This document shows, piece by piece, positions 48,166 through 61,046 of a stretch of 64,000 nucleotides of DNA (position 1 is the first letter of the stretch; each line of letters opens with the position of its first letter). The position numbers and the translations under genes are program-made. The notes below the pieces were generated by a model. The model did not search any database. It worked only from the letters and a program-made list of their open reading frames with translations, and was not told the origin of the DNA. Source of the stretch: Atopsyche davidsoni (lineage: Eukaryota; Arthropoda; Insecta; Trichoptera; Hydrobiosidae); contig JAILWY010000012.1 in assembly GCA_022113835.1 (NCBI GenBank), positions 1,178,001-1,242,000 of the forward strand, read 5' to 3'.

Positions 48166-49608
48166 CACTGGTGTTTATATCATAGGTCTGTGTATGTATG
48201 TATATACACAAACAATATTATTTGACAATACAGTGTTTTCTGTTTTGACAGCTAGCTTTTTCTATTGATTTTAAGGCTACATAGTGATTGTTTTATTTTA
48301 TTTAAGCATTTATTGCTACCAAAAATCTAAATTGGTAAAACAACTCCATACTCTAAGGAGAGTGTATATTTTTTCTTATCTGTGTATTAAATTCTTTACC
48401 CCTAAAAGTACAGGATTTTAGAAATATTTCTTTAGACAAAGCTTTATTGGTATTTGCTAAAATATTATTTTTTTTTTGGTGAGACTGCATATATATTACG
48501 ATTTGGAAATAAAAATAAAATTAACTACTTTAATTAAAAAAAAAAAAAAACTGGCAACATGATGCAAGTACGTTGAAGAGACAATCTTAGCTAATCTTAC
48601 AGTTCAATGTTTTACAACAAAAAAATTCTGTTCTGTCAAAAACAGCATTTCATACTTATTATTTTAAAGAGTTTTTTCAGTATTTGCATTGTTTCAATTG
48701 TTTTTGGTTCAACGGGTTGAAATTATTTTCTTTTTAGTTATTGATAATTCATACGATTGCGCAATGACAATATTTTTTCATCAAAACTAATAATTAATAT
48801 CCCTATAGCATTTTAAAAAATAGGATAATATGAGTAGATTGAGAATGGAAGAAATCTTGTTTAATAATATTATTTGTAATTTTATCTAGTAAGTAATTTT
48901 TATATAGTTTAAAGTTTACTATTCGTTTGAAATCTTTCCATGTGATAGGTTATTAAACTAGATACTAATAAAAAACAAATGAAATTTACTTAGCCTTGTG
49001 TTATTATGTGTCAAATACACAGTAAAATGTTTACTATTTAAATATAAATAAAATGCTTAAGCTTATTGTATTTATGTAGCTGGTGCAATCTCATAAAATA
49101 TTTTTATTGCTTATATGTGTATTTGAATACCCTTTAAATTAACAAACATTGTTTTATTCAGTAAATATATGTATGTCTAAAATATTTTTTCATTTTAGTA
49201 ATTTTGAATATTTGTGAGTATATTAATTGGTTAGGACTACACCCAGTATATAACAAAACGCTATTATACTATATGTATATATATTAGAAATTTTAAAATC
49301 TCATTTTAATTTTAAGAATTTTCGGGTTGAGAGTAAAGTAAATAGTAAAATAATCGACATCCAACGCTCTGTTATTGTATTATTTCAGACTAATTTAAAT
49401 CATCAATAATGTATGTACATTATAAAGCCTTTCAATACAGCTGGCATTTTTCTTATCTTTTGGTGTAAGTGTTTAATTCGAGGTTTTGTAGACACGACAG
49501 GTGTGGAGAACTACACCGCCGGTCGTAGAAATTCTACATAGACATCCTATGCAAAAGACAAGAAACAAAAAAAAATCTTTTGTTTTTTTTTGTTTCTTAA
49601 TTTTTTGA
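48166..49608. other. AT-rich spacer
   Basis: Low-complexity AT-rich DNA with poly-A tracts. I see no gene or repeat family in it. Confidence 0.65.
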
Positions 49609-49795
49609 TAATGATTAAGAACATTTTTTTAAATATTGAAAATTGATTAAAGAAACTCTTAGAAAAATATATCAACGTGATTTGTGCGGGATTCGAACCC
49701 ACATCCCCTCGCTTACATGGCAGGTGCATTACCAACTATGCTAACCAATCACTAGTACTAGACAAGAATTTTTAATAATCATATCCTATAAATGA
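49609..49795 (-). mobile_element. tRNA-derived SINE
   Basis: Minus strand 49752-49677 can fold like a tRNA (acceptor GTGATTG, D-stem GCAT/ATGC, T-arm GTGGG TTCGAAT CCCGC), but the anticodon loop lacks U33. The flank TGATAATGATTAAGAACATT and the tail AATAATCATATCCTA are shared with the 50.0 kb copy. Confidence 0.65.
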
Positions 49796-50007
49796 AACAA
49801 TGTTCTTATTATGCCTAATTAAATATTGTGTGACTTGCAATACTAGACTTTTAACACAAAGTACTGAGTGAAGCATTTTAAATCCAATCTGGATATTAGT
49901 CTATTTAATTATGTCAATACACGTACTTGTTAAATTTAATTATTGGTTTTTTGTGAAGACCATCTCACAGGAAGTACGATTTTTACCTATACAGGTTTAA
50001 TTGATTG

Positions 50008-50178
50008 ATAATGATTAAGAACATTTTTTTTAAATATTGAAAATTGATTAAAGAAACTCTAAGAAAAATATCATCATGATTTGTGTGGGATTTGAACCCA
50101 CATCGGTGGAGGTGCATTAGCAATTATACTAACGAATTACTGGTACTTAGCGAGAATGTTTAACAATCATATCCTATT
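50008..50178 (-). mobile_element. tRNA-derived SINE, internally deleted
   Basis: Direct repeat of 49609-49795 with a shortened tRNA-like head (box B degraded to GGTTCAAATCC, anticodon arm missing). The pair lie about 400 bases apart in the same orientation. Confidence 0.6.
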
Positions 50179-50235
50179 TTTTATAATCAACTCTCTAAAA
50201 TTACGAGATTTATTTTATTTTTTTACATTTTTCCA

Positions 50236-50295
50236 GATTTTTTGTCCGTTATATCTGAAGTCCGTTAAATCAAGGTCCGTTATATCGAGGTTTTA
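50236..50295. mobile_element. Tigger-like TIR fragment
   Basis: A run of GTCCGTTATAT, GTCCGTTAAATC and GTCCGTTATATCGAGG motifs, read in reverse, gives the CCTCGATATAACGGAC ends common to Tigger-type elements. Only one end is present, so this is a remnant. Confidence 0.55.
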
Positions 50296-50554
50296 CTTTT
50301 TTTTTTTTTTTTTTTAATGTGATACACATTAACACCGAACGATTTTTTCCAGTCCGCCTGCTTTGAGGCATATCTACAACGCGCGCTCGGAAAATAGCAT
50401 AACAAAATGTGCCGACAGTAAATAGTTGATAAGAGGCCGGGCAGTGCTGCGGACGGCCGGTGGGCATTTGAATTTCGATCGTGCGCGTTCGATTGTTCGA
50501 AATTTAATTTTTCAAATGATAACGGGCGTTCGATCGGATCCCGCCGAGCTCAGT

Positions 50555-50767
50555 GCTTTTGAATTATCGGATATTTGAAACTAGCAAGTTTTGTATATAA
50601 CAAGTGCGCGAGAATGCCTAAAATGAAATTTTGTTTCGTCTGCATATGAGAGCTGTCTCTCGCGATTGTGTGACAAATTATTTATTTCAAACCGCGCTGT
50701 GTGATGTTTTGATGCAATAGGGATTCTGTGAGTGGCTGCATAATATTGTTCATCAAAATTAAAGTTG
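50555..50767 (+). promoter_or_regulatory. Possible non-coding first exon and promoter
   Basis: A CpG-rich stretch (50.35-50.55 kb) with an initiator-like TCAGTGC is followed by an exon-like segment ending in a good donor (AAAGTT|GTGAGTAAA at 50767/50768). The only ATG ORFs inside are tiny (ATGCCTAAAATG..., 11 codons). It fits the 5' UTR of a gene whose coding exons lie beyond the window. Confidence 0.3.
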
Positions 50768-53700
50768 TGAGTAAAATTATTTATTACGTTGAAAGCTTGT
50801 TTGATTTTTTAATATTTTTAAAATTGTCAATCTGAATATTGAGTATTATTCCCTGTAATATTAGATAAGTGATCTGTTCATTTTAGTAGGTGGTTACGAT
50901 TTCCTATTTTTTTAAAGATATATAGGCAAGCCAACGCGGCTGAATGATACGTTTTTTTTATTACATAGTTAATTTTTTAACAAACTCATACGCACCAATA
51001 TACAAGAAGTATTTCTTAATTTGTGTTAATGTTTCCGTCAATCAAAAAAATCATTTAGTTTTTAATTAATATCAAGAGGTAATTTGTTTTTATGTGTCGT
51101 ATTTTTGTAATTAATATTATTTGTTTTCAGATTCACGCATAAAATCACGAGAGAAATCCTTGAACTTTTTTCACCACTGTATCAGCAAAAACATTGTTTT
51201 CGAGAATATTTCTCGTCGTTAACATTTTTTGATCCATTAATTCCACATATATGCTGTTTCTATATACATTCGTAAAAATGTTTATCTTGATTGAAATAAC
51301 TCAATAGCCCACATAACTGATTAGAGTTCAAAACCGATACAAAAATTTTACAACTTTAAAAAAAAAAACCTACAGCCGTAGCGATGATTTTTGGCGTCCA
51401 TGGCGTATATAAATTGTAAAAATTTCCCAAAGGATTAACCTAATTAGGAAAACTATTTTTGTAGTAATATGTATAAATCAAAGCTCTTCTCGTGTCTAAA
51501 CATTGATACATAAACTGTTGGGGATTTTATTTTAGGCAAATACCCCATTGCTTATACCTTCCTGCGTCTCTGTTTTAAATTCAAAGGTTTTTTGTCTCAT
51601 TCAGCAAATAAAGTCACAAGACCTATTGATTTATCAAACTACTTTAACAATAAATAATAAACAAAATCCTCGTCTAATGTTTATTTTAGCTCTTGTACGT
51701 GAGTAAGTTACAATTCCAGCGTCGAATCTACAGCTAACAAAAGTACTATTTTCAATAATTATTTAAATAAAACTTTTACTAAAGCCTTTTTTTTAAATTA
51801 AAGCCTATATACATGGCAAACATAAAATCAATAAAAATTTATTTTTTATTTGATTGTTTATATTGCACAAATAATATGGTCCAATTCTACAATGTTATCA
51901 TAGATGATTCAGTTAATTAATCGATATTATCTTTAATGATATGCCTTATCAGAAATTATTAGCACAATATAGACTTAAAATAAAGCTTCTTCGTAAATTT
52001 GCTCAATACGATACTACTTTTTGTTACTTAATTCCAATATTTATTTACACACAAACAACCATTATTCATATACGTACTCACGGCGCTAGTTATTCTAACT
52101 AATGCTATAGTTGTAAAAAAAACGCTAATCAATTATTTTTTATAATATAAAATAAATTATTGTGTTATTTAAATTCGCCACTGACACAACTAGCAACAAA
52201 AAATCAGCAGTCTCTAAGTGCAATTTTCATAAATAAACTATAAATGAATTCGTAATAATTTATAAGATATTAAATGAACTGTCATATAAAAAAATACGCA
52301 TAGCAACTAACTTTGGTTTTAAATAATATTTACCATTTTAATCAATGCTCATTTCATTTTAGTAATGAGTTATTTGTTTACACATTTTCTTGCCAAACTA
52401 TATAACATTACTTTTAATTTAAAGATGCGGCGATCCCGCGTTTAGATCTGAGTGAAGCAATAAGTTTTTTTTTTTTTTTAATTATGTCGAAGAAATACTT
52501 TTCAAGAAAAAAACCTTTTGCTTTGCAAGCTATTTCTGATTTTTCTGTATACAAGTTGCGCACAGCCCAATTACCTCTGAATGCTTTATACCGCTTTCCT
52601 ATCTGCCTTTTACCTTGTAACCTAGTTTTACAGAGTAATTTGATTATGGACGTTTATATATTATCCGAGGTTAAGTGTCTCCCGCTCGTGGAGTTAAAAC
52701 AAAAATATGTGTTAATTTAAATAAGTAAGTTCATTTTGGATAACATAGTAATCATTTTTTTTAATGTATGTTCTTTAAAGTATGGAGCATGAAATGTCAC
52801 GTAGTGGTGACAATCTTCATTGTTGCAAGCATAAACGGTAGGTTAGTAATAATTCATTTTAAGTATTGTGTGTTATCATTTCAGCGTGAATGTATTTCTA
52901 CGTGGGTTTCAGCTTAGTTCGTGTTTTTATGCTGAATTAAGCTAAAGTTTTTCATTTAACTCATTCAGAAAACCTCATAAAATTTATAATTACTAAGTTG
53001 TCCGTTAGCAAACTTAATTAAGATGGCAGCTTCATAGCACGTTAAATTTGTAAATTAAAATATATAATGTAATCCACAATGTCATTAAAACACTTAGGCT
53101 TTGTTTTAATTTTATCAATCACTTGAAAGGTTTTCAAATTAATAATAAACTCGGCCATGACATCACTAAGGTTTTCACAATTTATAAAAATAATCACCAA
53201 GTGTTTTTATTTCAAAAATATTTATTATGAATATGTTTATAATATTTATGTTATATTTTATTAAAACTGAATATCCACACCGTTTCGTAATGTCGAATTA
53301 GTTTAGTTACGACCACATTAGTGGGGACAATTTTATAAAACTCATTTTATGAAAAGGTCAAACGTTGGAAAGATATGCATGACAACGAAAACCAAAAATG
53401 TCATGAAGCGTAAAAAGTAAGTGCAATTTTTTGTGCAATCAGAAAGTTAAACATTCACAGATTATATTTTTACCTTTTAGTGTCAAATCTAAGAGCATCT
53501 AATGGAATACAATTATTAGTATTGTATATCACTGCTGGGCAACCTCGGATGTTACATTTCATAAGACGCAGTTTATATTATGCATGCAGTGCAATGTATT
53601 TGCATGCCTAATGTCCAAGTTTAATAAGTACACTTCACTATATAGCAGAGCTAGATAAATTATTGATTTACTTTAAAACGCGTCATTGTGGTATGCTTGA

Positions 53701-56605
53701 ATAAAACGCAATCCGATGAATATAAATAAATTGCAAAATACAATTTTAGTTTTATAAGTAAATTTTATTTTATTACTTATTTTTAGATTGAAATTGAATT
53801 ATTATTTGTATGAAGTACCTGTGGCTTATCGTGTGTTTTATGACGTGTGTGTGAGCACCTCGGGCTTTATTTAGTTGAATGTATGACGTGTCGGATGTTA
53901 TAACTAAGTATGTAACTAATTAGAAAAATATCTGACATTTATTTTAAACAATCTTTTCCAGCGCATTTATTATATCTTATGATTACAGCGACTCTATATA
54001 ACTGTCACGGAATCTTTAAAATAATATAATGAGTTGTGCTTTCCAGCGTTCATGTTGCTATATACTTATCAAAAGACTTTAATATTCATTTAATATATAT
54101 TTTTAAAACACAAAGGATCATACCAGTGTCATGCGGTTTTCGTAAATAAAAACGCACTGGCTCGTATTTTTTGGGATACGTTTATCGTGTATTTTTATAA
54201 TAAGCAATCAACACCCGCCAATCCAGCCTCAGTCGGCATAAAACGAGCGCCCCGAGCACACGTGTGTCTCTAATATTTACGCACTCGCGCTCTTATAAAC
54301 GAAGGAACAAATTAACAGCTGTACGGACTTGAAGGAACCGTATACAAACTATTGTATTTTTATATTATGTATGACTAAAATATCAACTCAAACGACACAT
54401 AAACTACTCGTGGGTATATTTTACTTGATATTTTTTTATGGGAATTCAAAATATGTATATGAAATTCCGTATTTACTCAAATATATAAAATACTTCCACA
54501 GCGGGTCGACGGCTCTCGTCTTGTGCGTGGTGTATTAGGTATATTTTACAGGCAAGCAATAAGACTGCGTGCATAACTATCAACCTCACTGAAGCGAGAA
54601 CCTTATTGATGATTGATTGAATGGTTTATTAAGCCTTATAATTTGACTTGGAACTTTGATTATTGTACGGTGCGGAGCTGTGACCTCACGAGCCCCGGCA
54701 AGGCCCGCCGCGAGTATTATCGACATGTGATTTAGCATACATGCCTCGCTGCGTCAGACATCTGACGACAACACACTCTGATCTTGTAAGGCCCCACGGC
54801 ATTTATTTTGTCATTAATGAAATTATACACAACCTACACGTACACTTATCTAAGCACGATAATGTAAATGTCCAAAGAAGTGCAGTTAAATAGGTTATTT
54901 GATTAATGACTCTTAACACGAAACGACGATAAAAATTTTCGATTTTTTTTGCGATTTAATGATTCCTAGAAAAATATTTCGATGCGACTTTAAATCGTAT
55001 AATACGTGATTCGATCAATATTTGATGACTTCATGCATACAAACATGGAATAATATTTCACAATTGTCGTATTGCAACATCGTTTGAAGTGAGAATGTAA
55101 ATATGAGAAATAATTTATATATTTTAATTAAAAAACGAGCCATGATTTTTATTCGATTAATTCGCCATTGTATTATTAAATCCACTTCAAACAAGAATTT
55201 ACTGTTGACTCGGTAAAACAAACACGAACGGTGCACTCACCCGGCAGCTAACTTGAGGCCGGCTCTGTGGGGATTTCACTTCAGAATTGTTACCAACACA
55301 TTTCATAGATTATATGGACACAAAACCATCTGGCCGAGGAAATGCCTAGACACGTCAATACGAAATCGCTACCTATAACCTTAAAATTATTGACTGTGCA
55401 CAACACGGATTGATGGGGCACGGGCGGGATTCGAACCCATGTTCTTCATACCCCGAGCTGGTGAGCCACTTCGTGGTGGTGTAACTTACTATGAAATCAA
55501 AAACCACAAGAATATTATTGAAATGTTTGAATGGTATAAAAAAGTTTTATATCCTTATTATGTTTAGATATTTCTGAACATAGTAAATCACAATTAAAAT
55601 ATCCATTGGCTCGATCTCGGTACCATTAGCATGGACCACAGTTATTTTATCAACTGAGTTACGAAAATATATAAGTATGATCGTAAAAAGTTATATTCTA
55701 TCTAAAAAATAAATACACAAATATAAGAAATAAAAACACGTACGAGTTAATAAATCAAATAACTGTTTTTTGTATTATTGATAACATGTTATTAAAAATA
55801 TAGACATTAAACAGTAAAATAATAAATTGGATTTTTATTAATATGAAAGGTAAAAAACCTAATAAACTTAACTTTTTTCCTTACACGTTGCACAATACTT
55901 AATTATGTCCCTTTTAAATTGTTTTCGTTGAGAAGACATTCGCTATAATCAATTGGGAAAATTAAGATCTTATGGATTAGGATAACAAATATACAATCGG
56001 TGGGAAAGAAAAATATTTAGACATCACTATATAAAACGACGAAAAACTGCGCAATATAAAAATAATTTTTATTTATTGAAACCTTATAATCTGGATAAAT
56101 AAATCAAAGGGATAACAATGAAACTCACGATAAACGCTGCAGTGATAGCATTTGAATGTATCGAGGTTTTTGTGAGAGCATTGAATTATAATATATTTTT
56201 TTATATCAATTAATTTTAACAAATTATTGTTTGAAGGGTGTAAAAATCTACGATTTTTTTTATATTTCTGGTATGTGTGATGATTTAACGGAATATACTT
56301 ATAAAAAAAAAACTCTACGTACTTTTTTACTACCCACTAATTTGATAAAATTTCAAACAACAAGAAAAACAGTTATCACACAATTTTATTAACTACATAT
56401 TGTCATTTCTCTTTAAGTCATAAAATTAATAGATTTAATTATAGCAATCGGTCCCATGATGTTTGAAAAAAGCTTAAATTTTCCACGAAAAAAAACCAAT
56501 TCCAAAGTGCGTACATGGTCATATCAAAGATAATAGTTTGATACCCTTGATTCAAGTGCGTGTCTATGGTATAGTCAAAGACAATCGTTTCATATCCTAA
56601 AGCTC
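50768..56605. other. AT-rich gene-free region, possibly intron
   Basis: If the first exon at 50.6 kb is real this is its intron. Apart from a tRNA-like fragment (55417-55490) and small GC-richer patches at 54.2-54.8 kb, nothing is recognised. Confidence 0.5.
55417..55490 (-). mobile_element. tRNA-like SINE fragment
   Basis: Minus strand contains GGGTTCGAATCCCGCCCGTG, a good box B and T-arm, preceded by GTGGCTCACCAGCTCGGGG. No matched acceptor stem. Confidence 0.45.
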
Positions 56606-56735
56606 TATATACACGTCACAACCGATTTGCAATCAGCCAATAGCGTCCTTTTATTTTGGGTATTTTTTTATAATTGAGTAAACAACAGGACGTAGGACAC
56701 TATTGGCTAATTGCAAGTCGGTCGCAAGTTGTAAA
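56606..56735. mobile_element. Full, diverged copy of the TACACACG MITE family
   Basis: TATACACGTCACAACCGATT and AATCAGCCAATAGCGTCC on the left (56606-56648) mirror GGACACTATTGGCTAATTGC and GGTCGCAAGTTGT on the right (56695-56735). The element sits within three near-identical copies of TATGGTATAGTCAAAGACAA-like sequence (about 56513, 56564 and 56763). Confidence 0.6.
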
Positions 56736-59700
56736 GCGGCGGCCTTTAATGTAAGTGTGTGTCTATGGTAATATCAAAGACAATCGTTTATGGTTTTCAC
56801 GTTTGTGTGTAAAGCTGAGCCTTGGGCGCGTGGAAGTGCGGCTGTGAATAATGCAGCGGCGGGGCCACTCGGCGCTCTCTCGGCTGACAACCTCACTCCC
56901 CGCGAGCCCGTCCAGTGGCTCGATACCATTTTAATCTTCGGCCAATTACACTGCCGTACAATTATTAAATATGTAATTACCGAGTTTAGCAATCTATAAA
57001 TATTTAAAAAACTAACTAGACACCAAAGCACAGCGTTTAATTTTATTTAATACTTAAGCTTTAATTAATATTTAAGTTTTTATTAATCACATATAAATTA
57101 ATAAATATGTTTAAATTCTAGTATATTTAAATTAAAAAATTAAATGCCTTTTGTTTGTTTTTTTTTTTTACATCATAGACAATTTTATTAATCATGAGTG
57201 CATTCTTATTTATTTAATCTGCTGTTTTAATATTGACCATTGCAATTATATTTAAAATAAATTAATTCAAAATATTGATATCTAAAATTAGACAATATGA
57301 CATATGAAATACGTCAGTTCTAAATTTAAGCTCAGAATATTTGTAAAATTATTCACCGATATTTTGAATTTGGAACGTTGTTTCTCCAGTTGGCAAGGGA
57401 GCGTATTTTTTTAAAAATCGAACTCATCGTTGTGGGCGTGAAACAACGCAGATTCGAATCAAAGCTTGCAAGTGCGATATGCACGGATGCTCGCTGGTTG
57501 GTAGTGGCTGTGCGTACAGTTAGTGAACTTGAAAACCTCGCGACCTTCGCAAAGGAGCATACTAATCCGAGGCGAGGATCGGACGATAAGGGGAGACTGA
57601 GTCGAATTATGATTTATTTCCAGCTTTTGTTTTCTACTTATGAGATTAACCGTGATGGTGAACTATTTTAAAACTTTATTTTAATATATCTTTGCTGACA
57701 AGCATCCCAAAGAAAACACGAAGCTGACCACATCTCAAACACATCGCGTCAATTTGTTGACACAATAGACAATAGGCACAAGTCTTTGTGTTATTTAAAA
57801 GCTATTTTGTTTTGTGTTATCTATCCGTTAGCATAGTAAATATATCTATAATATACTGACCATATCTTGGAGATAAACGGCTGTACGAGTGCTTATTATA
57901 ATTCTTAGTAAACACTCTCTCGCCTTTCTGCGAAGTCAGTGTTACTATAAAATCATCGAAACCATCAAAATGAAGTGAATTTTAATGACCCACAAAATGG
58001 CCTATCGTTTGCTCGTGTATCAATTACTTTCATTTATTTAAAATTACAACAGTATTTAATACATGCTGTATTTTCATATAAAAGGTGCTTACCAGATGGA
58101 TATTTTTTCATCTCTAGAAATCATCAGCATCAACAACCAATCACTCATGCCATGCATAGAATAACAGAATCAGTTGTACTCGCTGGGGTGCGTAGGTATG
58201 CAAGTTTGAAAGATCACCTTTTAAGCTAAGGTCACTAGTGACCTTGCGAGTAAAATGACCTGAGCATCATCACAAGGACGCCAGCAAGGCTCAAGTTTTA
58301 TATTATTCATCAACTCCAAATTACAATAAAGTTATATGATAGGCTACGTGTATAAATATCGCAACGATTCTAGATTAGTTGTAAATAATCTTTTATGACT
58401 GTCTTGCCAAATGTAATCAAGTTTGAAGGTGGGTTTGAGTTTTAATACGAAAAAAGAAATAAAACTTTATTTTACAATATTCGTTTATGACTTTGCCTTT
58501 CATTTTATAATAAAATAATGATTAGAAGGTGAAACATGAGTCCCGAAAGTCTGGTTATATTGACCAGAGACATACGTCACGAATATTGCGTAAAGCGTTG
58601 GCAAGTTGTAAAATATATCAGTTTTAATAGTTTGATCTATATTATCCATCGACTATCAATAAAATATTGTTTTATCGAATTTTATTACGCATTAAAACGT
58701 TTTGTAATCACTGTTTAATTTAATCAGACTTTCAGAACATGAATAATTTTCAAAGTGAAGTCGTATTTACTGAATTACTAATTTTTTGTCTATTGAATTA
58801 TGAAAATTAACTTTTAATTATTATTATCTTTATTAATGGTCCGTCATGGTCTCAATACTAAAGGCTGCTTCTTTTCTAAAACAGGTTGGTAATGAGGCAT
58901 TTTTTATATTAGAAAATCCAGCAGTAAATTACCAATTACATCAATTACTTGCAAGAAAATAAATAACATCAGATGTACCGTATACACCTGATTAATTACC
59001 TTTAACTAACAAAAGAAAATAACTGACAGCAAATATAAGATACATTTTCAAAATTTCTTTTTTTAATACATATTAATGGTTAATTAAAATAGTGAAGCAG
59101 TGTTTCTGAGATTCCCCATTTTCTGATTGATTGAAAAGTCAAATCCAAGTAAACGATAGCTAATATTTATGCAAAATACTATTTAATATGTAAATTATAT
59201 ATTATTTTGAGTAAATACGGGTTTTATCAGTAAACCATTTCAATCGTTTAATTTCATTTACAGAAAATTAATCAGAGAAGAAAAATCATATAAAGCGCTT
59301 AGCAATTGCTAAGCCATTGCTTATTTTAATCAGTGCTTCAGAAATAGAGCGATTGTAGGTTAGCTTATAATACAAAATAGATGGCTAAAAAAAAAAACCA
59401 CACACTCATGGCCATTCAATTACAATCAACAATAATATTATTCACCGTCTCGTATTCAAGTCGCATCCGAACAATCGAATTGAAGTTCGTGTGATTTTAT
59501 TCACCGCCGGTCGCTGAGCTTGCGACCGCGGCAGGTCGTGAGAAAAATCCCCGATTCGGTCAACCAACCTGGGGACCTCCTGCTGCTCCAAGCATGGCGA
59601 AGAACTTCTTAAAAAGAAGTGGATGAGCTTAAGCCACTTTCTGTCCCAATACAGGCGAGCCGGAGTCGATATCAGGTCCTCGGTCATACTCTGCGATGAT

Positions 59701-59769
59701 GCACGTACTCAAACGTACATAATCGAATATTCGATTATTCCTCATATACTATAGTTAAATTGAAGGGAA
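56736..59769. other. Gene-free region
   Basis: Holds a 97-codon ORF at 57378-57671 and an 81-codon minus-strand ORF at 59442-59687, neither with a recognisable domain, and the AGGTCA palindrome. No supported gene. Confidence 0.5.
58228..58245. promoter_or_regulatory. Perfect 18-bp palindrome of AGGTCA half-sites
   Basis: AAGGTCACTAGTGACCTT equals its own complement. It places two AGGTCA nuclear-receptor half-sites in inverted order with 4 bases between. Function is not shown. Confidence 0.4.
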
Positions 59770-59937
59770 AAAGGCCATTGGAAGGAGGAAGTTTACGTGG
59801 ATGCGGAATTTGCGCCAGTGGCTGGAGGTCGGAAGTACGCCCGAATTAGTGACACTGCCTCAGGATAGAAACATATCGGATGAAACGGTCACTAACCTCC
59901 TGGGAGGAGAGGCATCAGAAGATAAGTGTATAAATTC
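59770..59937 (+). pseudogene. RTE-like LINE ORF2 C-terminal remnant
   Basis: The frame reads GRRKFTWMRNLRQWLEVGST and then ISDETVTNLLGGEASEDK. The GRR...W.+NLR.W pattern followed by a short (M/T)(I/V)(A/T)NL..GE tail is the C-terminus of RTE-type reverse-transcriptase proteins. Its last 40 bases (GTCACTAACCTCC, GGAGAGGCATCAGAAGATAAG) align with the tail of the non-autonomous family above. The rest of the ORF is absent. Confidence 0.5.
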
Positions 59938-60840
59938 GGATAATCGAGTAATTAAAAAAAAATGCCAATGCAGAAGCCGTTTATGCCTTATTATTCAATA
60001 TAGTTTTTAAGAAAGTTTATAAGCCGATTTAGATATATAAAATAACAAATACAATCTTCAAAGGTTAAAGCCGGTGTGTTATCAACAACGCCGATAATGC
60101 AATAATTTATTGAAAATTTATTTAAAAATATAGCATGCAAAGAACCAAAATAAATATTACCAAATTTATATTTATTTTAACTCGAGAAGAAGCAACGAGT
60201 CTTTCGGGGTTATTTAGATGTTGCTTATATGTATATGAACTACAAAATAAATACATTTCCAAAATTATGAAGTCAGATAAAACAGGGAACATGGCTCGTT
60301 TCTTGAATTAATATCAGACAGAACCTGTCTGTACTCTCACTTCCGAAAGAAGAAGTTATAATATATATAATCTAGGCCTAACCCAGCGGGTTTCGGTTTT
60401 TATTTATTCAGCCTTCCTTATAGGTAATTCTGGTTAAAGGCGGATCTATTGATCTCTAATATATATAAAACCGCCTTGTGTTAAAACAGTCACTAACAAG
60501 CTGCGTTGGTTCAAATCTTTGTAAAAAAAAAGATTTTTCACATCATCAGATTACTCTAAAACACACTGCAAAAAAGGTGTTAAATTGGTGTGTTTTGCTT
60601 AGTATAAACAGATTGCTGGCATCCAGTAGCCAGTCAAGTTTGCCAATATTATCTAATACAGTCCGAGCTGTCTCGATTCGGTTATGCCTCGCTGTTCCTG
60701 CTGTCAATTGATGTCCATCGCACGAGCCGACTCGCTTTCCGCTAATTTTGATTTATCGTCAATTCTCACCACGTGATTGCACTCCTCAATAGGGTACTCG
60801 ATATAGCGACAAACTATTTGTATTGCAAACAGTAATACTA

Positions 60841-61046
60841 CTTGGAATGATTCTGGGAGGATGTGCTCTGGAAGTACCTTGTCGAGGTGGGGGGCTCCTG
60901 TAGAAGGAGTATCAAATCATAAGGAAATTATTATATAGTAATGCTATTGGGCAGCAGCAATACGCAGACTTTTCCTTCCAATATAAACTGGAGACTTAGA
61001 AAACCATGAACACTGGCTCAGCATGAGTATATGCTCAGTGTAATGG
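60841..61046 (+). mobile_element. RTE-tailed non-autonomous element, 3' truncated
   Basis: CTTGGAATGATTCTGGGAGG, GGGCAGCAGCAATACGCAGA, CACTGGCTCAGCATGAGTAT and GCTCAGTGTAATGG, then diverges before the tail. Confidence 0.6.

Noticed and set aside
49677..49752. A real tRNA gene on the minus strand
   Set aside because: The acceptor, D and T stems are good, but the anticodon loop lacks U33, and copies with the same flanks occur at 0.9 and 50.1 kb. That makes it a SINE.
57378..57671. 97-codon ORF as a gene
   Set aside because: No recognised motif or downstream exons; kept only as part of the gene-free region description.
59442..59687. 81-codon minus-strand ORF as a gene
   Set aside because: No domain, no exon partners, and it lies close to a LINE remnant; more likely transposon-derived or chance.
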